Shown in pieces: positions 9,184-16,645 of a DNA stretch of 24,078 nt. The DNA comes from CAZGVV01 sp964529155 (GTDB lineage: Bacteria; Pseudomonadota; Alphaproteobacteria; Rickettsiales; SXRF01), in assembly GCA_964529155.1 (NCBI GenBank), contig CAZGVV010000031.1, positions 1 to 24,078 on the forward strand, read 5' to 3'. Numbering within the stretch: the first letter of the stretch is position 1; each line of letters begins with the position of its first letter. The position numbers were made by a program, and so were the translations under genes. The notes beneath the pieces were generated by a model, which ran no database searches, was not told where the DNA came from, and saw only the letters and a list, made by a program, of their open reading frames with translations.

Positions 9184-9566
9184 CATTAGAATACAAGCCA
9201 ATCCATTTTGTTAATGCTCCAGAAGCAGATATTACTAGTGCCTATTCATTAGCCGATTGGCCTAGCCATGCTATTTCAACTGATAATCATACCCAATTAG
9301 AAACACTACGCAGACAATTAATACGATCTATTATTGGAGCAGATGAAATAACTAATACAGACAGATTGCAACGAGAAGTACGCAACCTATTAACATCCTC
9401 TGAAGTGCCCGTCCCAATAATTGATCTAGAAATTCAGGCAGCCTTTCACGGAGTGGCTGAAATGCAACAAGCACAAAACCGTAATGCTTCCTCAGGAATC
9501 CCTCAACCTTACTTAACAAATGGTACACCGTCCAATGGCACTCCTCCCCCTCGTCATCGCCCCTGA
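9180..9566 (+). CDS. Hypothetical protein between gltX and def
   Basis: The 128-residue product is unlike any family I can name. It has no signal peptide and no membrane segment. The middle (about 38-100) looks helical and polar, and the end is a Pro/Asn/Thr-rich tail (GTPSNGTPPPRHRP) that is probably disordered. The start ATG overlaps the gltX stop by four bases (ATGA), and the 3' end overlaps the chosen def start by 32 bases, so it fits as a translationally coupled gene. Its sequence is visibly more AT-rich than gltX and def, suggesting recent acquisition or fast drift. The AT-rich codon use and the tight overlaps are the only evidence that it is expressed. Confidence 0.6.
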   Translation: MTLEYKPIHFVNAPEADITSAYSLADWPSHAISTDNHTQLETLRRQLIRSIIGADEITNTDRLQREVRNLLTSSEVPVPIIDLEIQAAFHGVAEMQQAQNRNASSGIPQPYLTNGTPSNGTPPPRHRP

Positions 9567-10119
9567 TCCACTCCTGAAATCCATCTCCACTGCCATCCCC
9601 GCAGTCACTGATGACATTCGCCAATTGGCGGCAGATATGTTTGACACCATGTATGAATCGCATGGCGTGGGACTGGCGGCCGTGCAGGTCGGCGTGGCCA
9701 AGCGGTTGATTGTGGTGGATACCGAATGGCGCGAAGAGCCGGGTGTGCGCACCACCGGCAAGCAATGGGTATTTATAAACGCCGAGGTAATGGATACATC
9801 AAAAGATTTAAACATACACCGCGAAGGATGCCTTTCCTTCCCTGACCAATTCTCCGAAGTGGAACGCCCCGCCCGCACCCGCGTGCGGTTTATGGATCTG
9901 GACGGCAAGGTACGCGAAGAAGAATTCACTGGCCTGATGGCTACCTGCATCCAGCATGAGATTGACCACACCAACGGCATCACCTTCGTAGACCACATCT
10001 CCCGCCTGAAGCGCGATATGATCCACCGACGCTTAACCAAAATGAAAAAACAAGGCTATTTCGACCCCGACCACGATCATCATGACCATGTTCATGGCGA
10101 GCACTGTAATCACGGTTAG
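9535..10119 (+). CDS. def: Peptide deformylase with His-rich C-terminal tail
   Basis: Deformylase removes the N-formyl group from new proteins using a bound metal ion, normally Fe2+. The three family motifs are present, numbered from ATG 9535: GVGLAAVQVG at 44-53 (Gln51), EGCLSFP at 97-103 (metal ligand Cys99) and QHEIDH at 140-145 (ligands His141 and His145, catalytic Glu142). The start MALLPLVIAPDP matches the usual N-terminus of the family; an in-frame ATG five codons upstream (9520) is less likely. The last 18 residues hold seven His and one Cys, an unusual tail that could bind metal. The start lies inside the preceding unknown gene, and fmt begins three bases after the stop. Confidence 0.96.
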   Translation: MALLPLVIAPDPLLKSISTAIPAVTDDIRQLAADMFDTMYESHGVGLAAVQVGVAKRLIVVDTEWREEPGVRTTGKQWVFINAEVMDTSKDLNIHREGCLSFPDQFSEVERPARTRVRFMDLDGKVREEEFTGLMATCIQHEIDHTNGITFVDHISRLKRDMIHRRLTKMKKQGYFDPDHDHHDHVHGEHCNHG

Positions 10120-10122
10120 CGG

Positions 10123-11037
10123 ATGACGGAGCGCCTTATCTTCATGGGCACGCCCGGGTTTGCGGTGCCGGCGTTAGATGCGTTGTACAAAGCTGGCTAT
10201 ACTATTGCGGCTGTCTATACCCAGCCTCCGCGTCCCGCCGGGCGTGGGCAGAAGGAAACGCCTTCCCCCGTCCATCACTACGCTACAATGCATCATTTGC
10301 CGGTGTTTACACCTGTTTCATTGAAATCTCCAGATGTGCAGGCCGAATTTGCGGCGCATCGGGCCGATGTGGCGGTGGTCGCGGCGTATGGGTTGCTGTT
10401 GCCGCACGCCATTCTCAGCGCCTGTCCGCGCGGGTGCATCAATATTCATCCCTCCCTGCTTCCACGCTGGCGTGGAGCAGCCCCGCTTCAACGTACACTG
10501 ATGGCGGGGGATACGGAAACCGGCGTGACCATTATGCAAATGGATAAGGGACTAGATACCGGCGATATGCTGCTGGTGCGGCATTTTCCTATTCCGGCAG
10601 ATATGGATGCAGGTGGTCTGCATGACACGCTAAGTACAATGGGCGCGCAAATGGTGCTGGAAGTGCTGGCTGCATCACCCTCGCCTGTGCCGCAACCCCA
10701 AAATGGGGTTACCTATGCCGCAAAAATCACACCGGCGGAGTGCCGCATAGACTGGAACCAACCCGCAAGCGCCATCACGCACCACATACGCGGCCTTTCC
10801 CCTTCGCCGGGAGCAAGTTTTAAATATGGGGATGAAATCATAAAAATCTTTGCCGCAAAACCTGTTTCCATTCCACACTATGCAGCGCCGGGATCGGTGC
10901 TGGACGACACGCTCAGCATCGCGTGCAAAGAAGGCGTACTCCAGCCGTTGATACTCCAGCGCCCTGGCAAAAAACGGTTGCCTATCGCGGAATTTCTCAA
11001 AGGCTTTAGCCTGCCAGGCGGCACGGTAGTGGCGTAA
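10123..11037 (+). CDS. fmt: Methionyl-tRNA formyltransferase
   Basis: Fmt transfers a formyl group from 10-formyltetrahydrofolate to initiator Met-tRNA; def, directly upstream, later removes it. The 304 residues match the normal length. The N-terminal formyltransferase domain starts RLIFMGTPGFAVPALDAL. The active-site region reads INIHPSLLPRWRGAAP, with catalytic Asn107 and His109, followed by GLDTGD with Asp145. The C-terminal tRNA-binding domain begins near residue 205. The gene starts three bases after the def stop, and truA starts four bases after the fmt stop, so the three are almost certainly co-transcribed. Confidence 0.97.
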   Translation: MTERLIFMGTPGFAVPALDALYKAGYTIAAVYTQPPRPAGRGQKETPSPVHHYATMHHLPVFTPVSLKSPDVQAEFAAHRADVAVVAAYGLLLPHAILSACPRGCINIHPSLLPRWRGAAPLQRTLMAGDTETGVTIMQMDKGLDTGDMLLVRHFPIPADMDAGGLHDTLSTMGAQMVLEVLAASPSPVPQPQNGVTYAAKITPAECRIDWNQPASAITHHIRGLSPSPGASFKYGDEIIKIFAAKPVSIPHYAAPGSVLDDTLSIACKEGVLQPLILQRPGKKRLPIAEFLKGFSLPGGTVVA

Positions 11038-11041
11038 ATCC

Positions 11042-11833
11042 ATGCCCCGTTACAAACTCATTGTGGAATATGACGGCACGCCGTTTTGCGGCTGGCAAAA
11101 AACGCCGGGCATGCCCACAGTACAAGCGGCGCTGGAAGAAGCGATTTTCCGGTTTTGCGGTGAGCGCGTAACACCCGTTGCCGCCGGACGGACCGATTCC
11201 GGTGTGCATGCAGCCGCGCAGGTAGTGCATGTGGATTTAACCGCGCCGCATGATCCATTCCGGGTGATGAGCGCTATTAATTTTCATATCGCCACCCATG
11301 ATGCGCGCCACATTTCATTGCGCGATGTATCGATGGTGGATGAGGCGTTTCATGCGCGCTTTTCCGCCCGGGCACGGCATTACCGCTACCGCATTTTAAA
11401 CCGCCGCGCACCCGCAGCATTGGAAGCGAACCGTGTATGGCATATCGCACCGCCCCTTAACAGGGAAGCAATGCGTGAGGCGGCATTATGTCTGGTGGGA
11501 GAGCATGATTTCACCAGCTTTCGCGCCACCGAATGCCAGGCCAAATCACCAATAAAAAAAATAGATGCATTAACGCTGAGTGTTCACGGCGAGGAAATCC
11601 ATATCGATATTTCCGCACGCTCCTTTTTGCACCATATGGTGCGCAATATTACCGGCACGCTGGTATTAGTGGGCAAAGAAAAATGGGTGCCACAGGACGT
11701 GGCGAAAGCACTGGCCGCACGAAACCGCACCGCCGCCGGACCAACCGCACCGCCGCAGGGCTTATGTTTTATGCGGGTGGAGTACGATGAGAGGGATAAT
11801 ATTATCCCTCTCATCGAGACAACTACTTCTTAG
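11042..11833 (+). CDS. truA: tRNA pseudouridine(38-40) synthase
   Basis: TruA converts uridines 38-40 in the anticodon arm of many tRNAs to pseudouridine. The 263-residue product opens with YKLIVEYDGTPFCGWQ and has the catalytic aspartate (Asp52) in AAGRTDSGVHA. The later motifs ARHYRYRI, HDFTSFRA and FLHHMVRNITGTL are all present. The usual end of the domain is GLCFMRVEY; the last 15 or so residues (DERDNIIPLIETTTS) are an extra tail. That tail is encoded largely by a perfect 32-bp palindrome at 11785-11816. The stop codon overlaps the stop of the convergent small gene by four bases. Confidence 0.96.
   Translation: MPRYKLIVEYDGTPFCGWQKTPGMPTVQAALEEAIFRFCGERVTPVAAGRTDSGVHAAAQVVHVDLTAPHDPFRVMSAINFHIATHDARHISLRDVSMVDEAFHARFSARARHYRYRILNRRAPAALEANRVWHIAPPLNREAMREAALCLVGEHDFTSFRATECQAKSPIKKIDALTLSVHGEEIHIDISARSFLHHMVRNITGTLVLVGKEKWVPQDVAKALAARNRTAAGPTAPPQGLCFMRVEYDERDNIIPLIETTTS
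11785..11816. repeat. Perfect 32-bp palindrome in the 3' end of truA
   Basis: The left arm CGATGAGAGGGATAAT is followed at once by its exact reverse complement, with no loop bases and no mismatch. It codes for about residues 248-259 of TruA and lies 14 bases past the stop codon of the convergent minus-strand gene. There is no T-tract on either side, so it is not a standard intrinsic terminator. It could act as a two-way transcript-end hairpin or a dimeric protein site, or be a small mobile palindromic element. Confidence 0.9.
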
Positions 11834-12123
11834 AATCCAATCCAGCTAGCAAGCTGTAAAAACAAATTTTGAACATTTTGAATTTCTTCAGCCGTAGGCT
11901 TAGCTTTTGCTGAAACCTTGTCTTTTATGGCATCAAATTTAGCAATGGCCTTCAAATAATCAGCCTTTACTTCTGGATTTTTAATCTTATTTACTGCAGC
12001 AACAAGCTTTGTTTCTGCCTGATTAACACCGGTAAATGTATAGGCATATGCACCTGAACTATAACTCGATACGCTCAATTGCAAAACCAAGGCTAGTGCG
12101 ATTAACTTCAATAATTTTTTCAT
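11830..12123 (-). CDS. Small secreted protein of unknown function
   Basis: I do not recognise a family. The start is ATG 12123, preceded by GGAGAG five bases upstream; a longer frame from 12135 would place that site inside the coding region. The 97-residue product has a Sec signal peptide (MKKLLKLIALALVLQLSVSS, then YSSGAYA, cleavage near residue 27). A mature part of about 70 residues follows: Lys/Ala-rich, probably all helical, no cysteine. It sits alone between truA (convergent, stops overlapping) and dapE, in an AT-rich patch unlike its flanks. The 170-base upstream region carries a Pho-box-like promoter. Gene reality is supported by the good ribosome site, signal peptide and promoter. 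Confidence 0.75.
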   Translation of the reverse strand: MKKLLKLIALALVLQLSVSSYSSGAYAYTFTGVNQAETKLVAAVNKIKNPEVKADYLKAIAKFDAIKDKVSAKAKPTAEEIQNVQNLFLQLASWIGF

Positions 12124-12211
12124 AAAACTCTCCATAATAGAATAATTGCAAAATTAAATTAGTAATGTCTCTAGCGCGAAGAATTTCACGAAAGTTAAAT
12201 TACATAAATAA

Positions 12212-12256
12212 TTTATACGCTATTTATGTTACAGCTTGATGACGCAATTGTGACAA
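12212..12256 (-). promoter_or_regulatory. Pho-box-like promoter upstream of the minus-strand small secreted gene
   Basis: On the minus strand three half-sites occur in exact 11-bp steps: TTGTCAC (12256-12250), GCGTCAT (12245-12239) and CTGTAAC (12234-12228). Ten bases later comes TATAAA (12217-12212) as the -10. This is the same spacing as at 5097-5152 and 19212-19245. The half-sites match CTGTCAT at six, five and five of seven positions. The predicted start of transcription near 12205 would leave a leader of about 80 bases. Confidence 0.5.
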
Positions 12257-12270
12257 TATGACGTAATTGC

Positions 12271-12292
12271 AAAAATCTGGCTTAAAGCAGCC
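12271..12292 (-). terminator. Weak intrinsic terminator candidate after dapE
   Basis: Directly after the dapE stop the minus strand reads GGCT, a six-base loop GCTTTA, AGCC, then AGATTTTT. The stem has only four pairs, so this is a marginal terminator for the htpG-dapE transcript. Confidence 0.3.
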
Positions 12293-13444
12293 TTACTTGA
12301 AAAATCGCTGCAAGGCGTCTCTATAGCATGCTGAAAGCAGGCGTAGATCCGCCACTTTCACCCGCTCATCCACCATATGGGGCGTAAAACCGGTGGTGCC
12401 GAACTCGGCGACCGGGCATAAATCCTTGATAAAACGCGCATCCGATGTGCCGCCCGTGGTGGACAGAACAGGCGTTTTTCCGCTGGCTGCTTTTATTGCA
12501 TCAACCAGTAATGCGCTAAATGCACCCGGCTGCGTCAGAAATGCTTCACCCGTGACACGTGTTTCCAATGTATAGCCCTCGCCTAGAAACTCTCGGCAGC
12601 GTGTTTGCATCCAGGCCAGCATATCGGCTGAATTATGCAATGGATTAAAGCGAATATTGATGCGCGCCTCAGCATTGCCGGGAATCACGTTTTTCGCAGG
12701 GTTTCCAACGTCAATTGATGTCACCTCCAAATTGCTCGGCTGGAAAAATTCCATCCCCTCATCAATCACTTCTGTTTTCAGTGCCTGCAATAAAGCCACC
12801 AGTTTCGTCACCGGGTTATCCGCCAAATGCGGATACGCCACATGACCTTGCTTTCCACGCACGGTAAGCACCATATTCATGCTGCCACGCCGTCCGATTT
12901 TCACCATGTCACCGATGGACTCAGGATTGGTCGGCTCCCCGACCAGGCAACAATCCGGCACGATGTTACGTTCCTGCATCCACGCAACCATTTTACGCGT
13001 GCCATTGATGGCGTACCCCTCTTCATCGCCGGTAATGAGAAAGCTGATGGAACCCGTAAAGGGAGCATTTTCTTTGAGGAACGCGGCAACAGCGGAAACC
13101 ATGCAGGCCAGCGCGCCTTTCATGTCTTCTGCGCCACGGCCATATAAATATTCGCCGTGCACTTCCCCACCAAAGGGGGGAAATTTCCACGCCGCCGTGT
13201 CGCCTACCGGCACAACATCGGTATGCCCGGCAAATGCGAAATGCGGCGTACCTGTGCCAAGTCTGGCATACAGATTATCGACCGTAGGTTCGCCTTCCTG
13301 GGAGAACGGCAATCGGGTGCAGATGAACCCCAATGATTCCAAGGCGTTTTGCATAACAGCCAACGCGCCATGATCCTCCGGCGTGACGGAAGGGCAGGCA
13401 ATCAATGCACGCGCAAGCGCGATAGGGTCAAGAAGATCGGTCAT
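12293..13444 (-). CDS. dapE: Succinyl-diaminopimelate desuccinylase
   Basis: DapE is a two-zinc M20 peptidase-family enzyme. It releases succinate from N-succinyl-LL-diaminopimelate on the way to lysine and peptidoglycan. The 383 residues match the usual length. Visible motifs are FAGHTDVVPVGD (His74, Asp76), YGRGAEDMKGALA (bridging Asp107), TGDEEG (catalytic Glu141, ligand Glu142), GEPTNPESIGD (Glu170) and the final zinc-site region GFTPHMVDE. The start ATG lies 16 bases after the htpG stop, so it should be read from the htpG transcript. In many Alphaproteobacteria dapE follows fmt-truA on the same strand; here it faces the other way, with a small unknown gene in between. Confidence 0.96.
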   Translation of the reverse strand: MTDLLDPIALARALIACPSVTPEDHGALAVMQNALESLGFICTRLPFSQEGEPTVDNLYARLGTGTPHFAFAGHTDVVPVGDTAAWKFPPFGGEVHGEYLYGRGAEDMKGALACMVSAVAAFLKENAPFTGSISFLITGDEEGYAINGTRKMVAWMQERNIVPDCCLVGEPTNPESIGDMVKIGRRGSMNMVLTVRGKQGHVAYPHLADNPVTKLVALLQALKTEVIDEGMEFFQPSNLEVTSIDVGNPAKNVIPGNAEARINIRFNPLHNSADMLAWMQTRCREFLGEGYTLETRVTGEAFLTQPGAFSALLVDAIKAASGKTPVLSTTGGTSDARFIKDLCPVAEFGTTGFTPHMVDERVKVADLRLLSACYRDALQRFFK

Positions 13445-13460
13445 AGACTTAAGCTATAGG

Positions 13461-15344
13461 CTATGCGCTCGCCTGCGCCAATCCCTTTTCCACAAAACGG
13501 TTTAAACGCCGCAAAAACGCTGCCGGATCGCTTACTGTCTCGCCTTCGACCACCCGCGCCTGATCTAATAAAAGCCAGGCAACATCGGCAATGTCGGCTT
13601 CCGCTGACACATCGTTTAACCGTGCTGCCAATGCCAGCAGAATAGGATGATCAATATTTACTTCCAGTATTTTTGCAGAAGTGGACGGCAATTGCTTCTG
13701 CTCACGCAGAAACCGCTCTAAACGAATATCCATCGCACCTTCTTCAATAGCCAGGCACGAAGCGGAATCGCTAAGCTTGGTAGTCGCCCGTACATCACGC
13801 ACCGCATCCCCGAGCGCCGCTTTAAAACGGGTCAGCAACTCACTGGTTTGGGCCGTAGGCGCAGCAGGTTTTTCTTCTGCGCTATCGCCCAGTGCAGATA
13901 AATCAATATCGGCGCGCGTGATGGATTTAAATGGTTTACCTTTATAATCCTGCACCACCGATAACCAGAAATCATCCACATGATCAGTAAGCAACAGCAC
14001 TTCAATCCCGCGCTTGGCAAAGCCTTCCAGTTGCGGATGGCCGCGTAAAGTATCGAGCTGCTCCCCGGTGAGATAAAAAATATCTTTCTGCTCCGGTTTC
14101 ATGCGTGCGATGTAGTCATCAAGGCCCACCAACCCGTCGCTGCCAGTAGAAGAGAAGCGGCATACTTCCAGAATCTGCTCACGCGGCGTAGCGCTTTCGC
14201 ACAGGCCTTCTTTTAATACCGGCCCGAAATGCTTCCAGAAAATTGCATAGTCTTCTGCCTTGTCGCTGCGTTTTTTAAGTTCAGAAAGCATGCGCTTTGC
14301 CACTGCTTCACGGATTTTTGCCAGCACAGGACTGGCTTGCAATGTTTCGCGGCTAATGTTGAGCGGCAAATCTTCCGAATCCACCACACCGCGCAGAAAA
14401 CGCAAATAATGCGGGATCAGTTCAATGCCATCTTCAGCGATAAACACACGTTTTACATATAATTTCACGCGTCGCTTGCGATCCGGGTGGTAGAGGTCAA
14501 ACGGTGGTAGGCTTGGAATAAATAACAGCGCCGTATACTCAAGTGCGCCTTCTGCTTTGTGGTGCAAGGTAAGCCATGGCTCATCCGGCGCATGCGCAAC
14601 ATGGCGGTAAAATTCCTGGTATTGTTCGGGCGTAATATCGGCTTTGGGGCGCATCCACAACGCCGACGCCTTATTCACCGCCTCTCCTTCCAACTCAATG
14701 GGGAAGCCTATGTGATCGGAATAGGTTTGGATGATGTGGCGCAGGCGAAAATTATCTAAATAGCTGTCTTCTCCTGCACGTAAATGCAACGTGATGGAAG
14801 TGCCATGGCTTGGCGCACGTTCAGCGGGTCCGATGGCATATTCGCCCTCTCCATTGGATTCCCAGCGATATGCGCCCGCTTCACCGGCTTTTTGTGACAC
14901 AACCACCACGCGGTCAGCCACCATGAATGCCGAATAAAATCCCACCCCAAATTGCCCGATTAAGGAAGCCGCATTTTTGCCTTCACTATTAACGCGGCTC
15001 ATGAATTCCTGGGTGCCGGAACGTGCGATAGTGCCAAGATTCTGGATTAATTCCTCGCGCGACATGCCGATGCCGTTATCGGCGATGGTAAGGGTGCGGG
15101 CGTCTTTGTTGACCGATACGCTGATGCTCAGCGTTTCGCCGTCCTGGATAAGCCCGGCATTGGTCAGGGCGGCATGGCGGAGACGGTCGCAGGCGTCGGA
15201 AGCATTGGAGACCAATTCGCGCAGGAAAATATCCTTATTGGTGTAAAGGGAATGGATCATGAGTTTCAAAACCTTACCCACCTCCGCATCAAAATGGCGG
15301 ATTTCCTGGGGTTCGGCGATTTTTGCAGAGGAGTTTTGCGTCAT
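13461..15344 (-). CDS. htpG: Chaperone protein HtpG (bacterial Hsp90)
   Basis: HtpG is a dimeric ATP-dependent cytoplasmic chaperone. The 627 residues match the usual length. The N-terminal ATPase domain has ELVSNASDACDRLR (Glu43, Asn47), DNGIGM (Asp89), GTIARSGT and QFGVGFYSAF. The middle domain includes LPLNISRETLQ with the expected arginine. The C-terminal dimerisation part ends at 627 without the eukaryotic MEEVD tail. The promoter at 15378-15405 fits the heat-shock sigma factor RpoH. dapE follows 16 bases downstream on the same strand. Confidence 0.97.
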   Translation of the reverse strand: MTQNSSAKIAEPQEIRHFDAEVGKVLKLMIHSLYTNKDIFLRELVSNASDACDRLRHAALTNAGLIQDGETLSISVSVNKDARTLTIADNGIGMSREELIQNLGTIARSGTQEFMSRVNSEGKNAASLIGQFGVGFYSAFMVADRVVVVSQKAGEAGAYRWESNGEGEYAIGPAERAPSHGTSITLHLRAGEDSYLDNFRLRHIIQTYSDHIGFPIELEGEAVNKASALWMRPKADITPEQYQEFYRHVAHAPDEPWLTLHHKAEGALEYTALLFIPSLPPFDLYHPDRKRRVKLYVKRVFIAEDGIELIPHYLRFLRGVVDSEDLPLNISRETLQASPVLAKIREAVAKRMLSELKKRSDKAEDYAIFWKHFGPVLKEGLCESATPREQILEVCRFSSTGSDGLVGLDDYIARMKPEQKDIFYLTGEQLDTLRGHPQLEGFAKRGIEVLLLTDHVDDFWLSVVQDYKGKPFKSITRADIDLSALGDSAEEKPAAPTAQTSELLTRFKAALGDAVRDVRATTKLSDSASCLAIEEGAMDIRLERFLREQKQLPSTSAKILEVNIDHPILLALAARLNDVSAEADIADVAWLLLDQARVVEGETVSDPAAFLRRLNRFVEKGLAQASA

Positions 15345-15377
15345 AAGCTTTTCTACTGTAGAATGTTAGACGATTGC

Positions 15378-15405
15378 ATATGGGGCATTTAAAACGAAAA
15401 TCAAG
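15378..15405 (-). promoter_or_regulatory. RpoH (sigma-32) type heat-shock promoter for htpG
   Basis: On the minus strand CTTGATT (15405-15399) is followed after 13 bases by CCCCATAT (15385-15378). The E. coli sigma-32 consensus is CTTGAAA, 13-15 bases, CCCCATnT, so the -10 part matches fully and the -35 part in five of seven positions. It lies about 30 bases before htpG. It overlaps the first codons of the divergent ankyrin gene. Confidence 0.75.
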
Positions 15406-16643
15406 TTGTTTCCTTTTGCTGCTAACGCTGAACGCGTCCGCCGCCTGGGCTACTGCGCCCGCACCGGTCATATTACGGCCTCAGGAGACGCGCACACCGC
15501 TTACCGAACAACAGCAAACCGCGCTCAATACGGCGCTAGCCAATGTGGTGGGTATCGGAGCACCGGATGAGATTCAGCAATTAATCACGCAAGGCGGCAA
15601 TCCTAACGGGCTGGACAATCGGGGAATTCCATTAATTTCATTGGCATCCATCCGCCGCGATGGAAATGCCCTGAGTGCCATGCAGGCGTTGCTGGCAGGA
15701 GGGGCGGATATTAATATCCGCGATCAATACCAGCAAACGCCGCTTATTTATGCCACGCGTAGCGGCCTGCCAGCCAGCGTTCAATTTTTGTGCGAGCGCG
15801 GGGCCAGTACACAGCTGGCGGATCGCAGCGGCAATACGCCTCAAGCCTATGCACAGGCCGCCGGACGGGCAGACCTTGTCGAAGCGCTGAAAACGTCGCG
15901 TAATCAAACACTGCCACAACCGGCGGCACCCGCGCCTGCCTCCCCTCCTGCTCCCGCGGCCGACACACCGACTGCCGTTGCACCTGCGGCTACTACCATC
16001 TCAGCTGGGGCCGCACCTGAGGCAACAGCTTCTATACCGGAAACCAAACCTGATACGAAACCGGCAGAAACACCTTCGACGGACCGGTTGCAATTATTGC
16101 AGGGAATTCGCAGTCTTTCCTTCCATGCCTGCGCTACGGAATATTGGCGCTACTGCCAACGGGTTAATCAGCAGACGGATTTAAAAACCGCACCCAAAAT
16201 AGAAGCGAATATCGAAGAAATAAATACCNNNNNNNNNNGAACATGTTGGCGACTGTCGTTTTACCGCTGCCGATACCGCCAGTGAGGCCGACACATTACG
16301 CCAGCAATACGGCGCGCAGGATAATTATGTGATGCAGATTATCGGGCAATCGCGGGATCGTATCGCCCGCCAGTTTGGTGCGTTGCCCAATAATGCCCAA
16401 CGCAAAGAGCAGGGCATGGGCACACGGACGGACATGGAAAAACGCTGCGGCAACATTGCCGATGACTGGCAATTCACGCGTATTCCACAAGGAAAAAAAT
16501 CCGGGGATAATGGAAGCACTCCCGCACCAGGCGTGCGCATGCTGAAAGAGGAGGGAACTACTAACCGCACCATTACGGCCCCTCCTATTCCGCTACAATC
16601 CGGACCGGCTAAACCTATCCCGCAAAACGGCGGTAGCCCATAA
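15380..16643 (+). CDS. Secreted ankyrin-repeat protein, interrupted by an assembly gap
   Basis: The product begins with a signal peptide (KSSCFLLLLTLNASAAWA, cleavage near residue 24). Two to three ankyrin repeats cover about residues 60-170 (for example GGADINIRDQYQQTPLIYATRSG). A Pro/Ala/Thr-rich linker follows (about 178-235), then a C-terminal domain with several cysteines. Ten N at 16229-16238 interrupt that domain. The reading frame resumes at 16239 with EHVGDCRFTAADTASEAD and runs to TAA 16643; simple translation across the N run ends falsely near 16285 because the gap length is arbitrary. The true length is over 410 residues plus the missing part. ATG 15380 was chosen; TTG 15374 is possible. 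Function unknown; ankyrin repeats bind proteins. The stop lies two bases from the convergent MFS gene. Confidence 0.8.
16229..16238. other. Assembly gap (10 N) inside the ankyrin gene
   Basis: A run of exactly ten N, a typical placeholder for a scaffold join of unknown size. The reading frames on both sides are open and point to the same gene but differ in phase. Confidence 0.97.
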
Positions 16644-16645
16644 TA

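Noticed and set aside
12879..13373. 164-codon plus-strand frame opposite dapE
   Set aside because: It is fully antisense to the well-supported dapE, with no start signal.
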